Assembly: GCF_022539665.2 (NCBI RefSeq)
Contig: NC_081331.1
Location: forward strand, 2,824,501 to 2,888,500
DNA from: Daphnia carinata
Taxonomy: Eukaryota > Arthropoda > Branchiopoda > Diplostraca > Daphniidae
Direction: 5' to 3'
Length of the DNA: 64,000 nucleotides
Both the position numbers and the translations under genes were made by a program. Of the stretch, positions 50,494-62,056 are shown piece after piece (position 1 is the first letter of the stretch; every line of letters begins with the position of its first letter). Under the pieces are notes generated by a model that worked only from the letters and a program-made list of their open reading frames with translations, was not told where the DNA came from and ran no database searches.

Positions 50494-51927
50494 ATGAAAA
50501 CCATTCTTGCTACAGCTTTGGTTTTAATTGTGTCACAAGGTATTGCTTTCTGGATTTTTAGATTAGTTGGAAGCAGTTTAATGATTCAGGTTTTTCTAAA
50601 TATATTTTTCTGTTATCATAGTCGCTTTTGGATTCCGTGTTTTACCATCTTTGCGTAAAGTAAGTTTCAAATGGATCGAATTTTAATGACTCCCGTACAT
50701 TAAATTAATAATACATATGGTGAGCAGGTGTTCCTGTAATTTTTAATGATGCTTTCTTTATTTTGTATAGGAACCCTTTGAGAATTTTGTATGTCCTCAA
50801 CCAGACGGAGTATTTCCAAGTGAAATTTGCACAGACTATTACCTGTGCGTAGATGGAGTGGCGTACATTCAGGTAGTTGATACTCAAATCCTTACTTAAA
50901 AAGACGGAGCTTTAATGCTTATTACTTTGTTGTATTTTTTATCGTTGCATTAATAGCACTGTCCGGGGAATTCAGTGTATGACCCTACAACGCAAGCGTG
51001 TATTTTATACGGCTCCTGCCAAAGTACGCATTTCATTATTGCTTACCATTAGGCAGATTAAAAGTAAAATTCACGCCCGAAATTGTTTACATTTTTCTTT
51101 TAGCTCCTTCTACACAACCATCTGTTACCTCAACCGTCACCTCAACCGTCACCCCGACCATCACGTCAACCGTAACCCCTGAACAGCTAACCACAAAGAC
51201 TACGCAACCTATCACGACATCCTCTCCTACCCCACCGGGATTCATCTGCCCGGAATCCAACGGATTTTTTCCTAATCCGGAAATGCCGTGTTCAGTTTCT
51301 TACTACACTTGCATAAGTGGAGTTCCTTACATATCAGTGAGTTTGTGCAATTTTTCAGCCTAAGCCGCTTCGCTTAAAGCAAAATCGTTTTAATAAATAA
51401 ATTATTTTTAAATTGATTTCCAGTATTGCCCAGATGGTTCTGTTTTTGATCCGGTGACATTGGTATGCGTCTCGGCTAATTCGGCTTCCTGTTGTAAGCA
51501 TGGAATGTTCCATTTTTCAATTTAAAATAAGTGTTTTTCTTTGTTTAAATCGATATCATGTTTTAATTTTTATAGCTCAAGAATTCGAGTGCCCAGCCGA
51601 TAACGGTTCATTTCCCGTACCAGGTAAACAAGTTTGAATGTAATTTGAAAATAATCATGCGTAATGTGTCCCCCATCCGCAGGAGAATGTACTCCCGTAT
51701 TCTACACATGCATCTCTGGTAAACCCTATGAACAGGTAAATATCTTTTAAAATATTCTGGTTGAATGTAATTTACGATTTTTGATGAGAATTACTGCAAT
51801 GCTATTTCTATTCGGTCACTTTTCTGGTGAAAATTCAATGCCCTGGCCTGTGAAGAGCTGCCCAGCAGGCGACATCTTTGATCCAATTCTCTTGAAGTGT
51901 GTTCCAGAGGCAAATGCGTCTTGTTAA
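50494..51927 (+). CDS. CBM14 array gene 6: three-domain chitin-binding protein, probably shortened
   Basis: Exons: 50494-50539, 50622-50659, 50771-50872, 50957-51023, 51104-51336, 51424-51493, 51576-51623, 51683-51735, 51856-51927; 242 residues. Signal peptide MKTILATALVLIVSQG. Domains: FVCPQPDGVFPS...YYLCVDG with CPGNSVYDP; a linker rich in TSTVT and TTKTTQPITTSS; FICPESNGFFPNP...YYTCISG with CPDGSVFDP; FECPADNGSFPVPG...FYTCISG with CPAGDIFDPILLKC. It ends NASC then TAA. In sister genes the same Ser-Cys is followed at once by a donor site leading to a linker and further domains. Here the donor is absent (TCTTGTTAAATAG) and a linker-like fossil exon lies downstream at about 52081-52133. The acceptor of exon 9 (GTGAAG) is weak. 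Confidence 0.83.
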
Positions 51928-52567
51928 ATAGAGCTATTTAGCATGAAAAATCAGTCAATTTTCTTGCGAATATTGATTATTATGACAGCTGACGCAACAC
52001 GATGCCCTTCCTAAATATTCCCTATATCTCTGGTTGTTTACAATTATGGCTTGCTCCTCCTTCCGCAGGTTAAAGTACAACCAATAATTCCACTACACCT
52101 TTTGAATTACCGTGGAAATGTAAACGACAGGTGTAAGCTCTTCAAAGATTCTAGTAATTCTTTGCACTTCAATTTATGATTACCAATTTTGGACTGATAA
52201 TAACTGACTAGAGTTGACTATTTGCCAGCACAATAAAGTCATTGATCGTGTAATGAAGATTTTCTTTAGAACGATGATTTTTCTTAAGAAACGTCATAAT
52301 AAAAATTTTCTTAAAAAAAAAATCCCCTTTTTCCAGGGGAAAATGAAGTGCTTATGGGTACTAACACGTAGGTTCTTAACCTTTCCGAATTTTTGTGTAC
52401 ACGTAGTTTGTCGTTTATTTGTGATAACCAATCTCTGACGGACGCTTTTGACCAACGTTTTGAACGAAGGTTTGTGTCGATACCTTATCTACCCTATGCA
52501 ATATAAAAACTACGTGTTACATAGCATGTCAGTTTGTTCACCAGCAATAACTTTGCAACGAGCAGGG
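51928..52567. other. Spacer with fossil linker exon and gene 7 promoter
   Basis: After the gene 6 stop, a segment at about 52081-52133 follows a good acceptor (CTTCCGCAG) and contains ACAACCAATAATTCC, reading TTNNSTTPFELPWKCKRQ, then a donor-like GTGTAAG. It resembles the linker-plus-domain exon that gene 6 appears to have lost. A TATAAAA at 52502-52508 lies 66 bp before the gene 7 start and is a plausible TATA box. Confidence 0.45.
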
Positions 52568-54072
52568 ATGGAGAAATACGCGCTAATAGCTCTTCTCATG
52601 GTGTTCAGCCTAGTTCAAGGTAAAAATCATTTTCGATCGCGAATTATCTCTAACAAATAGTGCTGATGAACACCAATATTTTTCTAGCTGGCAAATGCGC
52701 TGTGGGACCCAGATTGAAACACGAAATATCACCGTTATCAGCGTTCCGGCAAAAGGCAAGTAGTATAACTATATCGTATATGTTCATTGGTTGAAATGCC
52801 TGATGGACACGCTTATCGGCTTAATTTAATTACCTTTTATTTTTACAGCAAAGCCGCGAATTTGTTTGTCCAACTCAGGATGGATTCTACGCGATCCCAG
52901 GGTAAAACAGAATTCTGTCGTATTGTTTTTTGGTGAATTTTAACTGTTGAAATTCTTAGAGAGTGCAGTTCAAATTACTACGCTTGTGTGGGGGGGACAG
53001 CGATTCTTCAAGTATTCAGTTTTATAGTTTTAGTGGCCGTATGAATGAAAATGTTTCAAATTTGTAACTTATTTGCAATGCAGCAATGCTCAGGAACAGA
53101 TGTTTTCGACCCAGAAATTAAACGCTGTGTTCCTTACGCAGACGCTTCCTGTAATAATGGTAAAGCATAATTTGACCGTGGAACAGGCTTCTGGTAGTTG
53201 CCCGTCAAAGTAACATGTCTGATCTCGGTTTAGGTCAGACCACTACCGCACCAACTACTACTACTACGCGTACAACTGCAAGTACCACAACAAGCGCGCC
53301 AAGCGAATTTACTTGTCCGGCCCCCGATGGATTTTTCCCCATACCCGGGTAGATATAGAAACGGAAATGATTCTTAATTCAATACTTTAAGCCAGTTTTA
53401 TTGTTTCAACTTGCTTATGAAAAGGACATGTGACAGCGAATATTATATTTGCGTAGGAGGAAATCCAACCCTAACAGTAAGACTCGATGACAACCTGTAA
53501 ATAATTTAGCAACATAATGGCTTTTTTGTGTATCTTGTAATTTTGTAGAGGTGTCCCGGAGATACTATTTTTGACCCACAAACTTTAAAATGTGTGGCAC
53601 CCGATGATGCCTCATGCCGTAATTAAAAAGACTATTTCCATTGTAATGGAAGGTATTAAAAAACTAACCGCGGGTCCCTTTTCTTTGTTCTGTAGTTCAA
53701 ACATTCACCTGCCCTACTCCAGAAGGCTTTTACCCAATACCAGGTATGTTTTGCTACAATGGAAGTTTGCAAAAATTTGGTTCGGTTTTGAGTTATAGTA
53801 AATTATTAACTGATTTGCTACTTCAGGAACGTGCTCCAGTGATTTTTATGTCTGTGTGTCAGGATCCCCCTACGTTTCGGTAATTTATCCCAACAGCTTA
53901 CTTGCAAATCACTACCCTGTGTACCTTATAAGCTTTAGTTTGCTTCTTTTCTCGATTATTTCTTTATTACTTTGATTACTCTTGTGCACAGACGTGTCCA
54001 AATGGAAATATCTTCGATCCAGTTACACTAATATGTACGTCCCCTGGTGAAGCTTCATGTTGTAAGTACTAA
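52568..54072 (+). CDS. CBM14 array gene 7: three-domain chitin-binding protein with a GC-AG intron
   Basis: Exons: 52568-52619, 52688-52755, 52849-52901, 52960-53011, 53084-53159, 53234-53348, 53425-53476, 53549-53618, 53696-53743, 53827-53879, 53992-54072; 239 residues. Signal peptide MEKYALIALLMVFSLVQ. Domains: FVCPTQDGFYAIPG...YYACVGG with CSGTDVFDP; a linker with APTTTTTRTTASTTTSAP; FTCPAPDGFFPIPG...YYICVGG with CPGDTIFDP; FTCPTPEGFYPIPG...FYVCVSG with CPNGNIFDP. Intron 2 begins AAG|GCAAGT: only a GC donor keeps the frame. Here every domain, not only the third, carries the extra intron after P-G. The 3' end is uncertain: reading through gives SCCKY and a stop at 54072, while the GTAAGT at 54062 could splice to an unrecognised exon near 54284. 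Exon 5 could also end a few bases earlier, in frame. Confidence 0.8.
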
Positions 54073-56201
54073 TCCTAACGGAAATAAGAGAATTCGCGCT
54101 GAATTTTGAATTGTCTTTAGCGGCCGTAATAAGAAAATGAATCGTGCTAAAAGTTCGGATCCCTCGATCGCACATTTTTAACGGTTAGACGAGGTATACT
54201 AGTATATATAGCAGTTAAATTGTTTTTGTTTAGCCAATTAAAGAAGTTGTAATGATTCAGATGAAAAATCCAACCTGTTTTAGCTGACTACTTAAAAATA
54301 GTCGGCAAATTAATTTGGACCAACCAATGCCGGGTTTCCTTCTGACTGTGAATTTATTGTTTTCTTTTTTTTTTCAAGGTAAAAGACAAATATATTTGAT
54401 AAATGAACACTGTGGTTTGAAACCAGGTTTGCTTTTCAAAGTATACTGCTAATACTTCCTTTTGTATAAGTATCTGTAATGAAAGTCGAGCTATATTTTT
54501 GTGTCTTCAACCATAAGCATAATTCAATTAATTGTATAAAAACAATCAGGTGCGCTAACGTGATCCTCAGCGGATGACGAAACTGGACTTAAGTAGGTAT
54601 GTAGTTTTGGAGTCCAATAAAGCGATCTAAAATGTTTAAGAAAATGGGGTCATGGAAAAGCGTAATTGCATCAAGAAATACCATAAAAATTTACTGCATG
54701 GATCGATTTTAATGCAGACAATGTTTTACGGTTTCCCCTTGACCCGGATATGCATGTTTTCGTCTATCAAGATATAGGGATTTATGCTGGGTAAACACCA
54801 GTTTATTAATCCCTGACGGTGACCCAACTATTGGTTGGGGAAAAAAGTAAGCTTAACTCGTAGATTTCTTTGAATAATTTTCATATTCTAACATGCGTCA
54901 AGTTTCCGCTACCCAAGAAATTTCAGTTGACAACAGAATGTGGATCTTAAAAATGAGCGGTATAATCCGCTAGTTAGGGGTAGATTTCTTAATTTCTTTA
55001 GAAGAAGCATAAGGAAAAGTGCTTTTCAGTTGCCTAGATATCGAATTACTTCATACGAAGTAAACTAAAAGCGAATTGCGAAAGGACTATGATGACAGCG
55101 TGCGTCTATCCGGTTGCCTCCCATTTTGATCGTTCTGGAAGTCATATTGCCATTGGGTGACGCATCCGGCATACGCAGTCGCAATGGTTGACGGGTGGCT
55201 TAGCAGGTGAAATAAAAATGCGACATCAAATATTTGCCTCTTACGGTGCGTCAAACTGTGATAAAAAAAAACTTAGAAGGTGGTAGGGAACGTAGTCCCT
55301 GCGTTAAGGTGTGGCTGATACGATATGAATTGAAACTTTTCGCTTGGTTTACTTTTGTCAAAGCAAAATTTTCGTGTGAAACACCTACTTGAATTGGTAA
55401 ACACAGATTTTTTAACTATTGGTTTCCTTTCTGTTTTGGCTATAGTTCAGAATTCGTGTATGGCATTCAAATTAGATTTATCTTCACATGTCATAAAATT
55501 TTATTATTCTACAAACACGATTGACCTTTCAGGCCTATTGTTTATGACACTTCGGTCTTGTTCGCTTATGTGTCTTTTACTATCGTTAATACAAGAGACA
55601 CGTAGACTAAATTTTTATCGGAAAGGTCAAACGGTGTGAAGTTTTCGGTGCGTGTTGACCTTTGATGATTATGTACCGCAATGAACACATACTTTTAAAA
55701 AATTCAATAAAGGTTTTTCTCCTATGCATGTATTGCGTACGTTTTTGGCCTCTATTGCACAGTAACTTGTTCCTCACACGTTATCAGTTCGTTTTGCCTA
55801 TATTATTCATCTTTTATTCTATTATTGTATTACTTTTTTCTCTTCTCACTTATCTTATATAATTAAGGGTGTGCCCGTTGTGAGACCAAAAAAAGAATTA
55901 AACAATTAACTGTAATGATTTACGATAATAGCATGTGCTTAACTGATGTGGGTAACACAAAAAGTCCCTTGTTGTTGATTACGAATGCCATCCATGCTAC
56001 CTCATAACCGCTGACGAGCTCGGATAACAAAACTATCGAACGAGATAGCACCAGACACATTATGACAAGTGTCTGGTACCCTTAAAAAAAATTATTTGCT
56101 TCTGTGTTTCTGTGACTTAGTGCTGTGATTTAAAAAACTTGAAACAAACACACACACACACACACAAAAAAAATATTAAAACAACAGGGAACCAGTCGAA
56201 A
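54073..56201. other. 2.1-kb spacer between array genes 7 and 8
   Basis: The largest gap in the array. Two AT-rich open frames (55355-55639 and 55662-55862) are hydrophobic and low in information, with no splice context; I take them as chance. A CA microsatellite (56149-56166) sits just before the gene 8 start. No CBM14 remnant was noticed, though a decayed copy this old could be missed by eye. Confidence 0.45.
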
Positions 56202-58004
56202 ATGTTACGTTTGTCAGTTGCATCGTTTCTGCTGCTTGGTTGCATTCAAGGTAAAATTACTGTATCTCATAAATCTTTAGTGCTCCAACTACACATTTTA
56301 TTTTTCCCTGGACCAGTAAGCATTGCGAAACAAGATTTAGAAGCTCTCAAACGAATGGTAATTCCATAATCCTTCTGACTTTATGGTGATCATGCAACGT
56401 TTCCTTATCGATACAGATGACATTTCTGTGTTTCGTCACAGTATAATGCCCAGTTGGTTTTTTTTTTCTTTCTATTAAGCAACAAGAAGTTCATGATGTC
56501 CAAAAAGTTGTGGCTGCAGAAGCAAGGGACATTAATCTGGGAGTCAGCGATTTTCAATGCCCACCTGGCTACGTTATTTACCCTGACATTCAATGTAATC
56601 GTTACTATACTTGTTACGGAGGCCAACCTACCTACTTATGGCAGTGCAACGGTGATCTGCTATTCGACCTTGTTTACAACGGATGCAACTGGAAAGAACA
56701 AGTTGACTGTGGGGATCGCATTCGTCCTGATCAAGGTAATCTGTTGATTTATAATTTTACTTTTCACATCAGGCAAAAAAAGATTAGGTTGTATTTGCTT
56801 TGACAAACAGTGACGACATCTACACAAGTAGCGACGACATCTACACAACCTCAATCAAATTTTACCTGCCCAGAGCCGAACGGTTTCTTTGCTGCTTATC
56901 CAGATTATTGTTCTTCAGTGTTCTACGAGTGTCTTGATGGAGTTGCTTATCTGGCCGTAATCACGCTAATTCTCTTTAAGTCACTTTAATCTATTTAATC
57001 AAACTCTTTTGATTATACCGTCCACTACACAGCAATGCCCAGCTTATGGTGTCTTTGATCCTGTTGCTCAAGTATGTGTTTCACCTGATTCACCGGCTTG
57101 CACACAATATAGTAAACATTCTGATTGCTAGACTTTAACCTTGCCTGTAAACAAATTTATATAATATTAAACTTTACATTTTTTTTCAAGCAACCATCCT
57201 TCCATCAACTACTCAAACACCAACAACCAGTGCACCACCCGTCTTTCAGTGCCCAGCTGAAGATGGCTTCTATCCGATAGACGGTATTCTTTGAAACAAT
57301 AGCTTATAAGCAATGTACAAAATCATTCTTCTGTGATTTGAAATTTTTGATAGAATTTACTTGTAGTGCCAACTATTATTCATGTGTTGATGGTACCGCG
57401 TATGTCGAGGTAATGTGCGATGTCTGATAGGTTATATTATACTACAACTTCAATTTTGGTCATTTAGACTTGTCGAGGAAGTAGTGTGTTTGACCCAGTT
57501 CAAAAAGTGTGCACAACTGACAGTTCTTACTGTGGTAGGCTACATACTTTAATATTTCATTAATACATTTGATTTTATTGATAGTTTGCTTTATACAATC
57601 AGGTTCATTAACAACATCAGCTGGTTCTGCTTCAACGACCTTGCGAACAACTACGTCGTTGCCTCTAGTATCGACGACAACTTCTCCATCTGGAACATCC
57701 GCCCCATTTACCTGTCCAGAGCCAAACGGCTATTTCGCCGATCCGAATTCCTGCTCCCAGTACTACCAATGCGCCAACGGCATTCCAAACCTATTTGTAA
57801 ACATTGACCGTAGCCATTTGTACGTAGAGCAATTTAGTAATATTTAAACCCATTCTTGCTTTTTTTTTCCAGATCTGTCCGGGAGGACTGGTTTTCAACC
57901 CGGTAATTTCCCAGTGCGATTGGCCGTCTAACGTACCAGGCTGTGGGGCGTCATTGGTTCAGGTTGGTCAAAGTTTGTTTATCGTTCATAATCGTAGGCA
58001 ATGA
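56202..58004 (+). CDS. CBM14 array gene 8: four-domain chitin-binding protein
   Basis: Exons: 56202-56250, 56317-56357, 56480-56735, 56811-56956, 57033-57111, 57191-57283, 57354-57409, 57468-57534, 57603-57796, 57873-58004; 370 residues. Signal peptide MLRLSVASFLLLGCIQG. Domain 1 lies in one exon and is of the other type (FQCPPGYVIYPDIQCNRYYT, WQCNGDLLFD, CGDRIRPD), matching the last domain of gene 2. A short TTSTQVATTSTQ linker leads to FTCPEPNGFFAAYPDYC with CPAYGVFDP. A TTQTPTTSAPP linker leads to FQCPAEDGFYPID...YYSCVDG with CRGSSVFDP. A longer TTLRTTTSLPLVSTTTSP linker leads to FTCPEPNGYFADP...YYQCANG with CPGGLVFNP. It ends after GCGASLVQ by reading past a possible GTTGGT donor to a stop, so the last few residues are uncertain. 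Confidence 0.85.
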
Positions 58005-58801
58005 AAGATTTATTTCAATGTCAACGTGTCAGGTTTTTTTTTGCTCCTAGTCCATTTTTTACACATGATTTGAAAGTATTGACACTCTGTCGACATACAC
58101 TTAAATCGCATGTTAATACTACCGATGTCAAAATGTAAGCCTTTTCAATGCAATCTAGAGAACAGCGGCTCCAATTTTTTTCAATGCCAACGAGTCCAGA
58201 AAAACATGCATAACCATACTTATCTCAATCAATATCCAGGTTGATAAACAGTAGAGAAGGTACTGGACGAAATGATAACATTTCTGCCCGTAGAGCTGCG
58301 TAGGTTAAACAACATCGATGGAAAACCCCCAATTCCGAGCTGTCAACACAACGATAAGTAGATAATCCTTCCCTAATTGTGACCCCCACTACACACATAA
58401 TGTTGAATTTCCGTTCACTAATGTTCCCAAATGGCTTCATTTCAATGTAAGACAGTGTAGGATTATTGTCTGTGTAAGGTCATAGAAGCATAATTCGAGT
58501 AATGCCGTAGCAATAAAACCCAATTGATTACGTCAGCTAGAAATTAATAAGAGGATATCAAAGGATTCCGGTATCTCTTTCTTTTTTCTCGTGATAGTGT
58601 TAATCCAGAATAGTTTCACAATCAAGAAAAATAGGAAATACAATTGTCAATGATTGCTGTGGCTGGCTGAACGATAAAGGAACATACTGGATATATGCTA
58701 ACCTTATATGTAGGCAATCCGTTTGAGGTTTCACATTTCAGAAAACTTAACCGAGAGAGTAAGTGTACCGAAACGCGACGTCGTATAACTTTTATATCTT
58801 A
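58005..58801. other. Spacer between array genes 8 and 9
   Basis: About 800 bp with no exon recognised. The last bases before gene 9 contain GTATAACTTTTATATC, a possible TATA-like element, but no clean TATA box. Confidence 0.45.
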
Positions 58802-61183
58802 ATGACGAAACCTTTGTTAGTAGTCGTAGCCCTCGTTTGCCTTCACGGTAAGTTTATTTATTTTAAAATCACGTTGCCCCCCGTTTGGAAAAATTTAACG
58901 AATTTCAAATGAATGCAATTACAGGGTGGAATGTAGCGTCGGCAATGCCACAACAATCATTCAAGTCATTCTGGCTTGAAGACACAACACTCAATCATGA
59001 GGTAAACACAGCTTTCTGTTTATTTTTTCCTTTTCACCAATTATATCCGTTAATTTTCTGTGGCGTATATTTGTTACCTCGAAACCATGAGCATTTTTTT
59101 CCCTCTCTTGTTCTTTTCATGTTTTTAAAAGGCAACTGCATTTTTTTTAAAGCAATTGTTGCTTTGATGTTCAAACCAGAATATTTCTTGGTTGAAGTGA
59201 ATAACGTGCAATTATTAATACATCGTATACCTATTTAGCCTGATTACAGGAATAACGCATTGTGCACTGGGCAACCCGATGGCTTTTACCCGGATGAAGG
59301 ATGCACAGCGAATTACTATGCATGCATCGAACAGATCTACTACCCGCAGGTAATCACACAATAATATTTAAATTTTTTTAAATTTAAATGTTTAGTTATT
59401 TTCGTAAATATTTTTCCACCATCTTAAACTGTTGCGAAATCAATAGGTTTGCCCGAACGGAGTCATCTTCGATCCGGCGCTTCTTAAGTGTGTATCTCCT
59501 GACACAGCTTCGTGCATAAGTAATTCCTTTTCAGAATTCGTTTTTATTTGTTCGGTTCAATATGACGTGCACACTTAATTATCAGAACTTGCGGGAATGT
59601 TTTTTAAAAACCAATTAATCTTTATTGATCAGCCACTATCCCTCCAACGACCACGACGACAATAAAGCCTTTCAGCTGTCCAGCTGATGGCTACTATCCA
59701 GTTGCTGCGTGCAGTTCTAGCTATTACATATGTATAGGCACTGATGTTTATCCCCAGGTCTGTAAAGGACGAAGACAAATTTTTATGTGAATACCTCCAA
59801 AGTTGACCATCTTGCATGAAATCTTAGATGTGCCCTGGAGGTGGTGTTTTTGAACCTTCATTATCGACCTGCGTCTCCGCGAGTACAGCCCCGTGCAAAG
59901 GTATTTGAACTTCATTGTTTGATTTAATGCATTGACTTCATAATATTTCGATGACGTTCCACAGCCACAACAACGACGTCGACGACTACCACGACAACGA
60001 CCACTACACTGACACCATTTACCTGCACAGCCGATGGATTTTACGAAATTGCTCCTTGCATGCAGACGTATTACATTTGCGTTGGAGGAGTTGAATATCC
60101 AGAGGTAAATATTCGACTGGAACGCGCATCTACAAACAATCGAAATTATGCAAGTTTTGGATTTTTGTTCTTTAATTATTACGATTTGGTTGGTAGTCCT
60201 GTCCAGGAACTGGTATTTTTGTGGGACCGCCCACTTCTGCTTGCAAACGCCCAGAAGACACTACTTGTTGTAAGTTTCCAGCTTTTTTAGCCTTTTTTTT
60301 CTTCATTAGCACATTTAAAGCTTTATTTTTCAAACTGATGTAAAAATTAATTTTTAGTTTTGACAACTGAACTTCCAACGACGGAAGCCTTAACCACCGA
60401 GCCTACAACCACCGAGCCTACAACCACCGAGCCTACAACCACCGAGCCTACAACCACCGAGCCTACAACCACCGAGCCTACAACCACCGAGCCTACAACC
60501 ACCGAGCCTACAACCACCGAGCCTACAACCACCGAGCCTACAACCACCGAGCCTACAACCACCGAGCCTACAACCACCGAGCCTACAACCACCGAGCCTA
60601 CAACCACCGAGCCTACAACCACCGAGCCTACAACCACCGAGCCTACAACCACCGAGCCTACAACCACCGAGCCTACAACCACCGAGCCTACAACCACCGA
60701 GCCTACAACCACCGAGCCTACAACCACCGAGCCTACAACCACCGGGCCTCCAATCACCCCACCTCCAACCACCGTGACTTCAACTCCAGCGGGCCCAACT
60801 CCAGCCTGTACCTGTCCAAATGGTGTTAGCACATGTTACCAACCTTTACGCCCAGATATTTGCATACAAGATTATTATACCTGCTTCAATGGAAACTTAT
60901 ATCCTCAGGTATAAGATCAAAAATGATAAGCTTATATTGCTACTGCAGGCAATAACGTGAAAATATTTGAAACATGTTTTTTTTTCCATTTCTCGGTTCA
61001 GAGTTGTTCCTACCCTAACGTATTTGACCCCGTACTTAGTGGATGCACAGGACCGAGTTACGCGTCGTGCTCTAGTAAGTATTTTATTTTGTTTTATTCT
61101 ATTTCTAAAGGTTTCTGGGACCGAAATATTGACAAGTGATTGATCTGTTTTCAGAAACTACCACTGCTACGTCATCGCCATAG
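58802..61183 (+). CDS. CBM14 array gene 9: four-domain chitin-binding mucin with TTTEP minisatellite
   Basis: Exons: 58802-58847, 58925-59001, 59239-59349, 59447-59519, 59633-59757, 59828-59900, 59965-60104, 60197-60269, 60358-60908, 61002-61074, 61155-61183; 456 residues. Signal peptide MTKPLLVVVALVCLHG. Domain starts: LCTGQPDGFYPDEGC...YYACIEQ with CPNGVIFDP; FSCPADGYYPVAAC...YYICIGT with CPGGGVFEP; FTCTADGFYEIAPC...YYICVGG with CPGTGIF. A long TTTEP linker follows, then CTCPNGVSTCYQPL...YYTCFNG with CSYPNVFDP. Thr-rich linkers separate all four. Each domain follows the phase-0/phase-1 exon plan. Domain 3 has lost the FDP motif (IFVGPPTSAC). The final exon is only nine codons (TTTATSSP*), and a fossil domain half lies just downstream. 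Confidence 0.87.
60393..60737 (+). repeat. TTEPT coding minisatellite, 23 perfect copies of 15 bp
   Basis: Twenty-three consecutive copies of ACCACCGAGCCTACA in exon 9 of array gene 9, read as a continuous (TTTEP)n. I see no base difference among copies, unlike the varied codons of the gene 2 linker. This means very recent amplification or homogenisation; copy number may be polymorphic or collapsed in assembly. The other strand is also open but is only the mirror of the repeat. Confidence 0.95.
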
Positions 61184-61280
61184 CTCCACTGTTTTCCAGT
61201 TTGGTAAGTCGCCATTATAACTACTTTGCAGATGGACTTATTTGGTTCAAACTTCTATCTCTTAATTTGTTTGCGCTAGA

Positions 61281-61450
61281 AGAAGCAGGACACTAATCTG
61301 GATTCTATGCCTAGCTCGTGATTGCGAAGGGCAATTTGAAGGATGTGGTCGGCCTCCTGAAATTCCATCTTTTACTAACAATTTCGTTAACAATGTAGTA
61401 AACAACATCGTTATACAGTATTTAGATTCAAATATTATGCAGAAATCGTA
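61281..61450 (+). pseudogene. Fossil second half of a terminal CBM14 domain
   Basis: A frame open to a TAG at about 61448 reads LIWILCLARDCEGQFEGCGR then PPEIPSF. It resembles the ends of the single-exon domain in gene 2 (CKYWKIAGCGDR) and gene 8 (CNWKEQVDCGDR): spaced cysteines, then CGxR. No first half of the domain is visible upstream and gene 9 already has a stop. I take it as the leftover of a lost terminal exon, though a real, separately spliced 3' exon is not excluded. Confidence 0.35.
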
Positions 61451-62056
61451 GTAATACAGCACGAAACTGAGTACAATGTTATTTGGTCCGTAAAGTTCCG
61501 ATTGGTTTCCTGCGATTACTCTACTGTCTGACCCAACTTAATTTCCTTGGCATTTGTGTAAATATATTTACATCCGTTCGTTTGAAACATTTGGCTTCGT
61601 TTGAAATGCGAAAAAAAATGATACTAATTAAAAATATTTATAGAAGCACTGTTTAAAGATTAAGAACAATTTACAGGAAATGTTACTCGTGAAGAAACAT
61701 TTGTCATGAATGCTCGCGATTATGCCAAAACCGGAATCAGGAAGGTGTAGTTTTAATGAGAAGGTAGAATGTAACAAATCCAACATGAAATCTGTAGTCC
61801 ATTTGTGCATAACCAACTCTGCCTTTTTGTTGTATTCCGTCATTATGACGTAATTTGTTACAAGGTGACAGAACTTCCGATGTTATTAGTTGCATCAGGC
61901 GAGGCAAGGATAACGTGATCCATCCTGATCTGCATTTTCTTTGCCCCAATGATGACGGCAAAGAAATGGCGGTGTATCATCCATTTGATTAGTACTCGTA
62001 GCAAGTTTCATTGACATAGTTGCAACTTCCACCACTGGTCTACCTGCGGAGCCTAG

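Noticed and set aside
55355..55862. Two hydrophobic frames between genes 7 and 8
   Set aside because: AT-rich sequence yields Phe/Leu/Ile-rich frames by chance; no splice sites, signal or family pattern.
60347..60832. Minus-strand VVVGS repeat frame opposite gene 9
   Set aside because: It is the reverse complement of the 15-bp minisatellite. The plus strand continues into a CBM14 domain on both sides.
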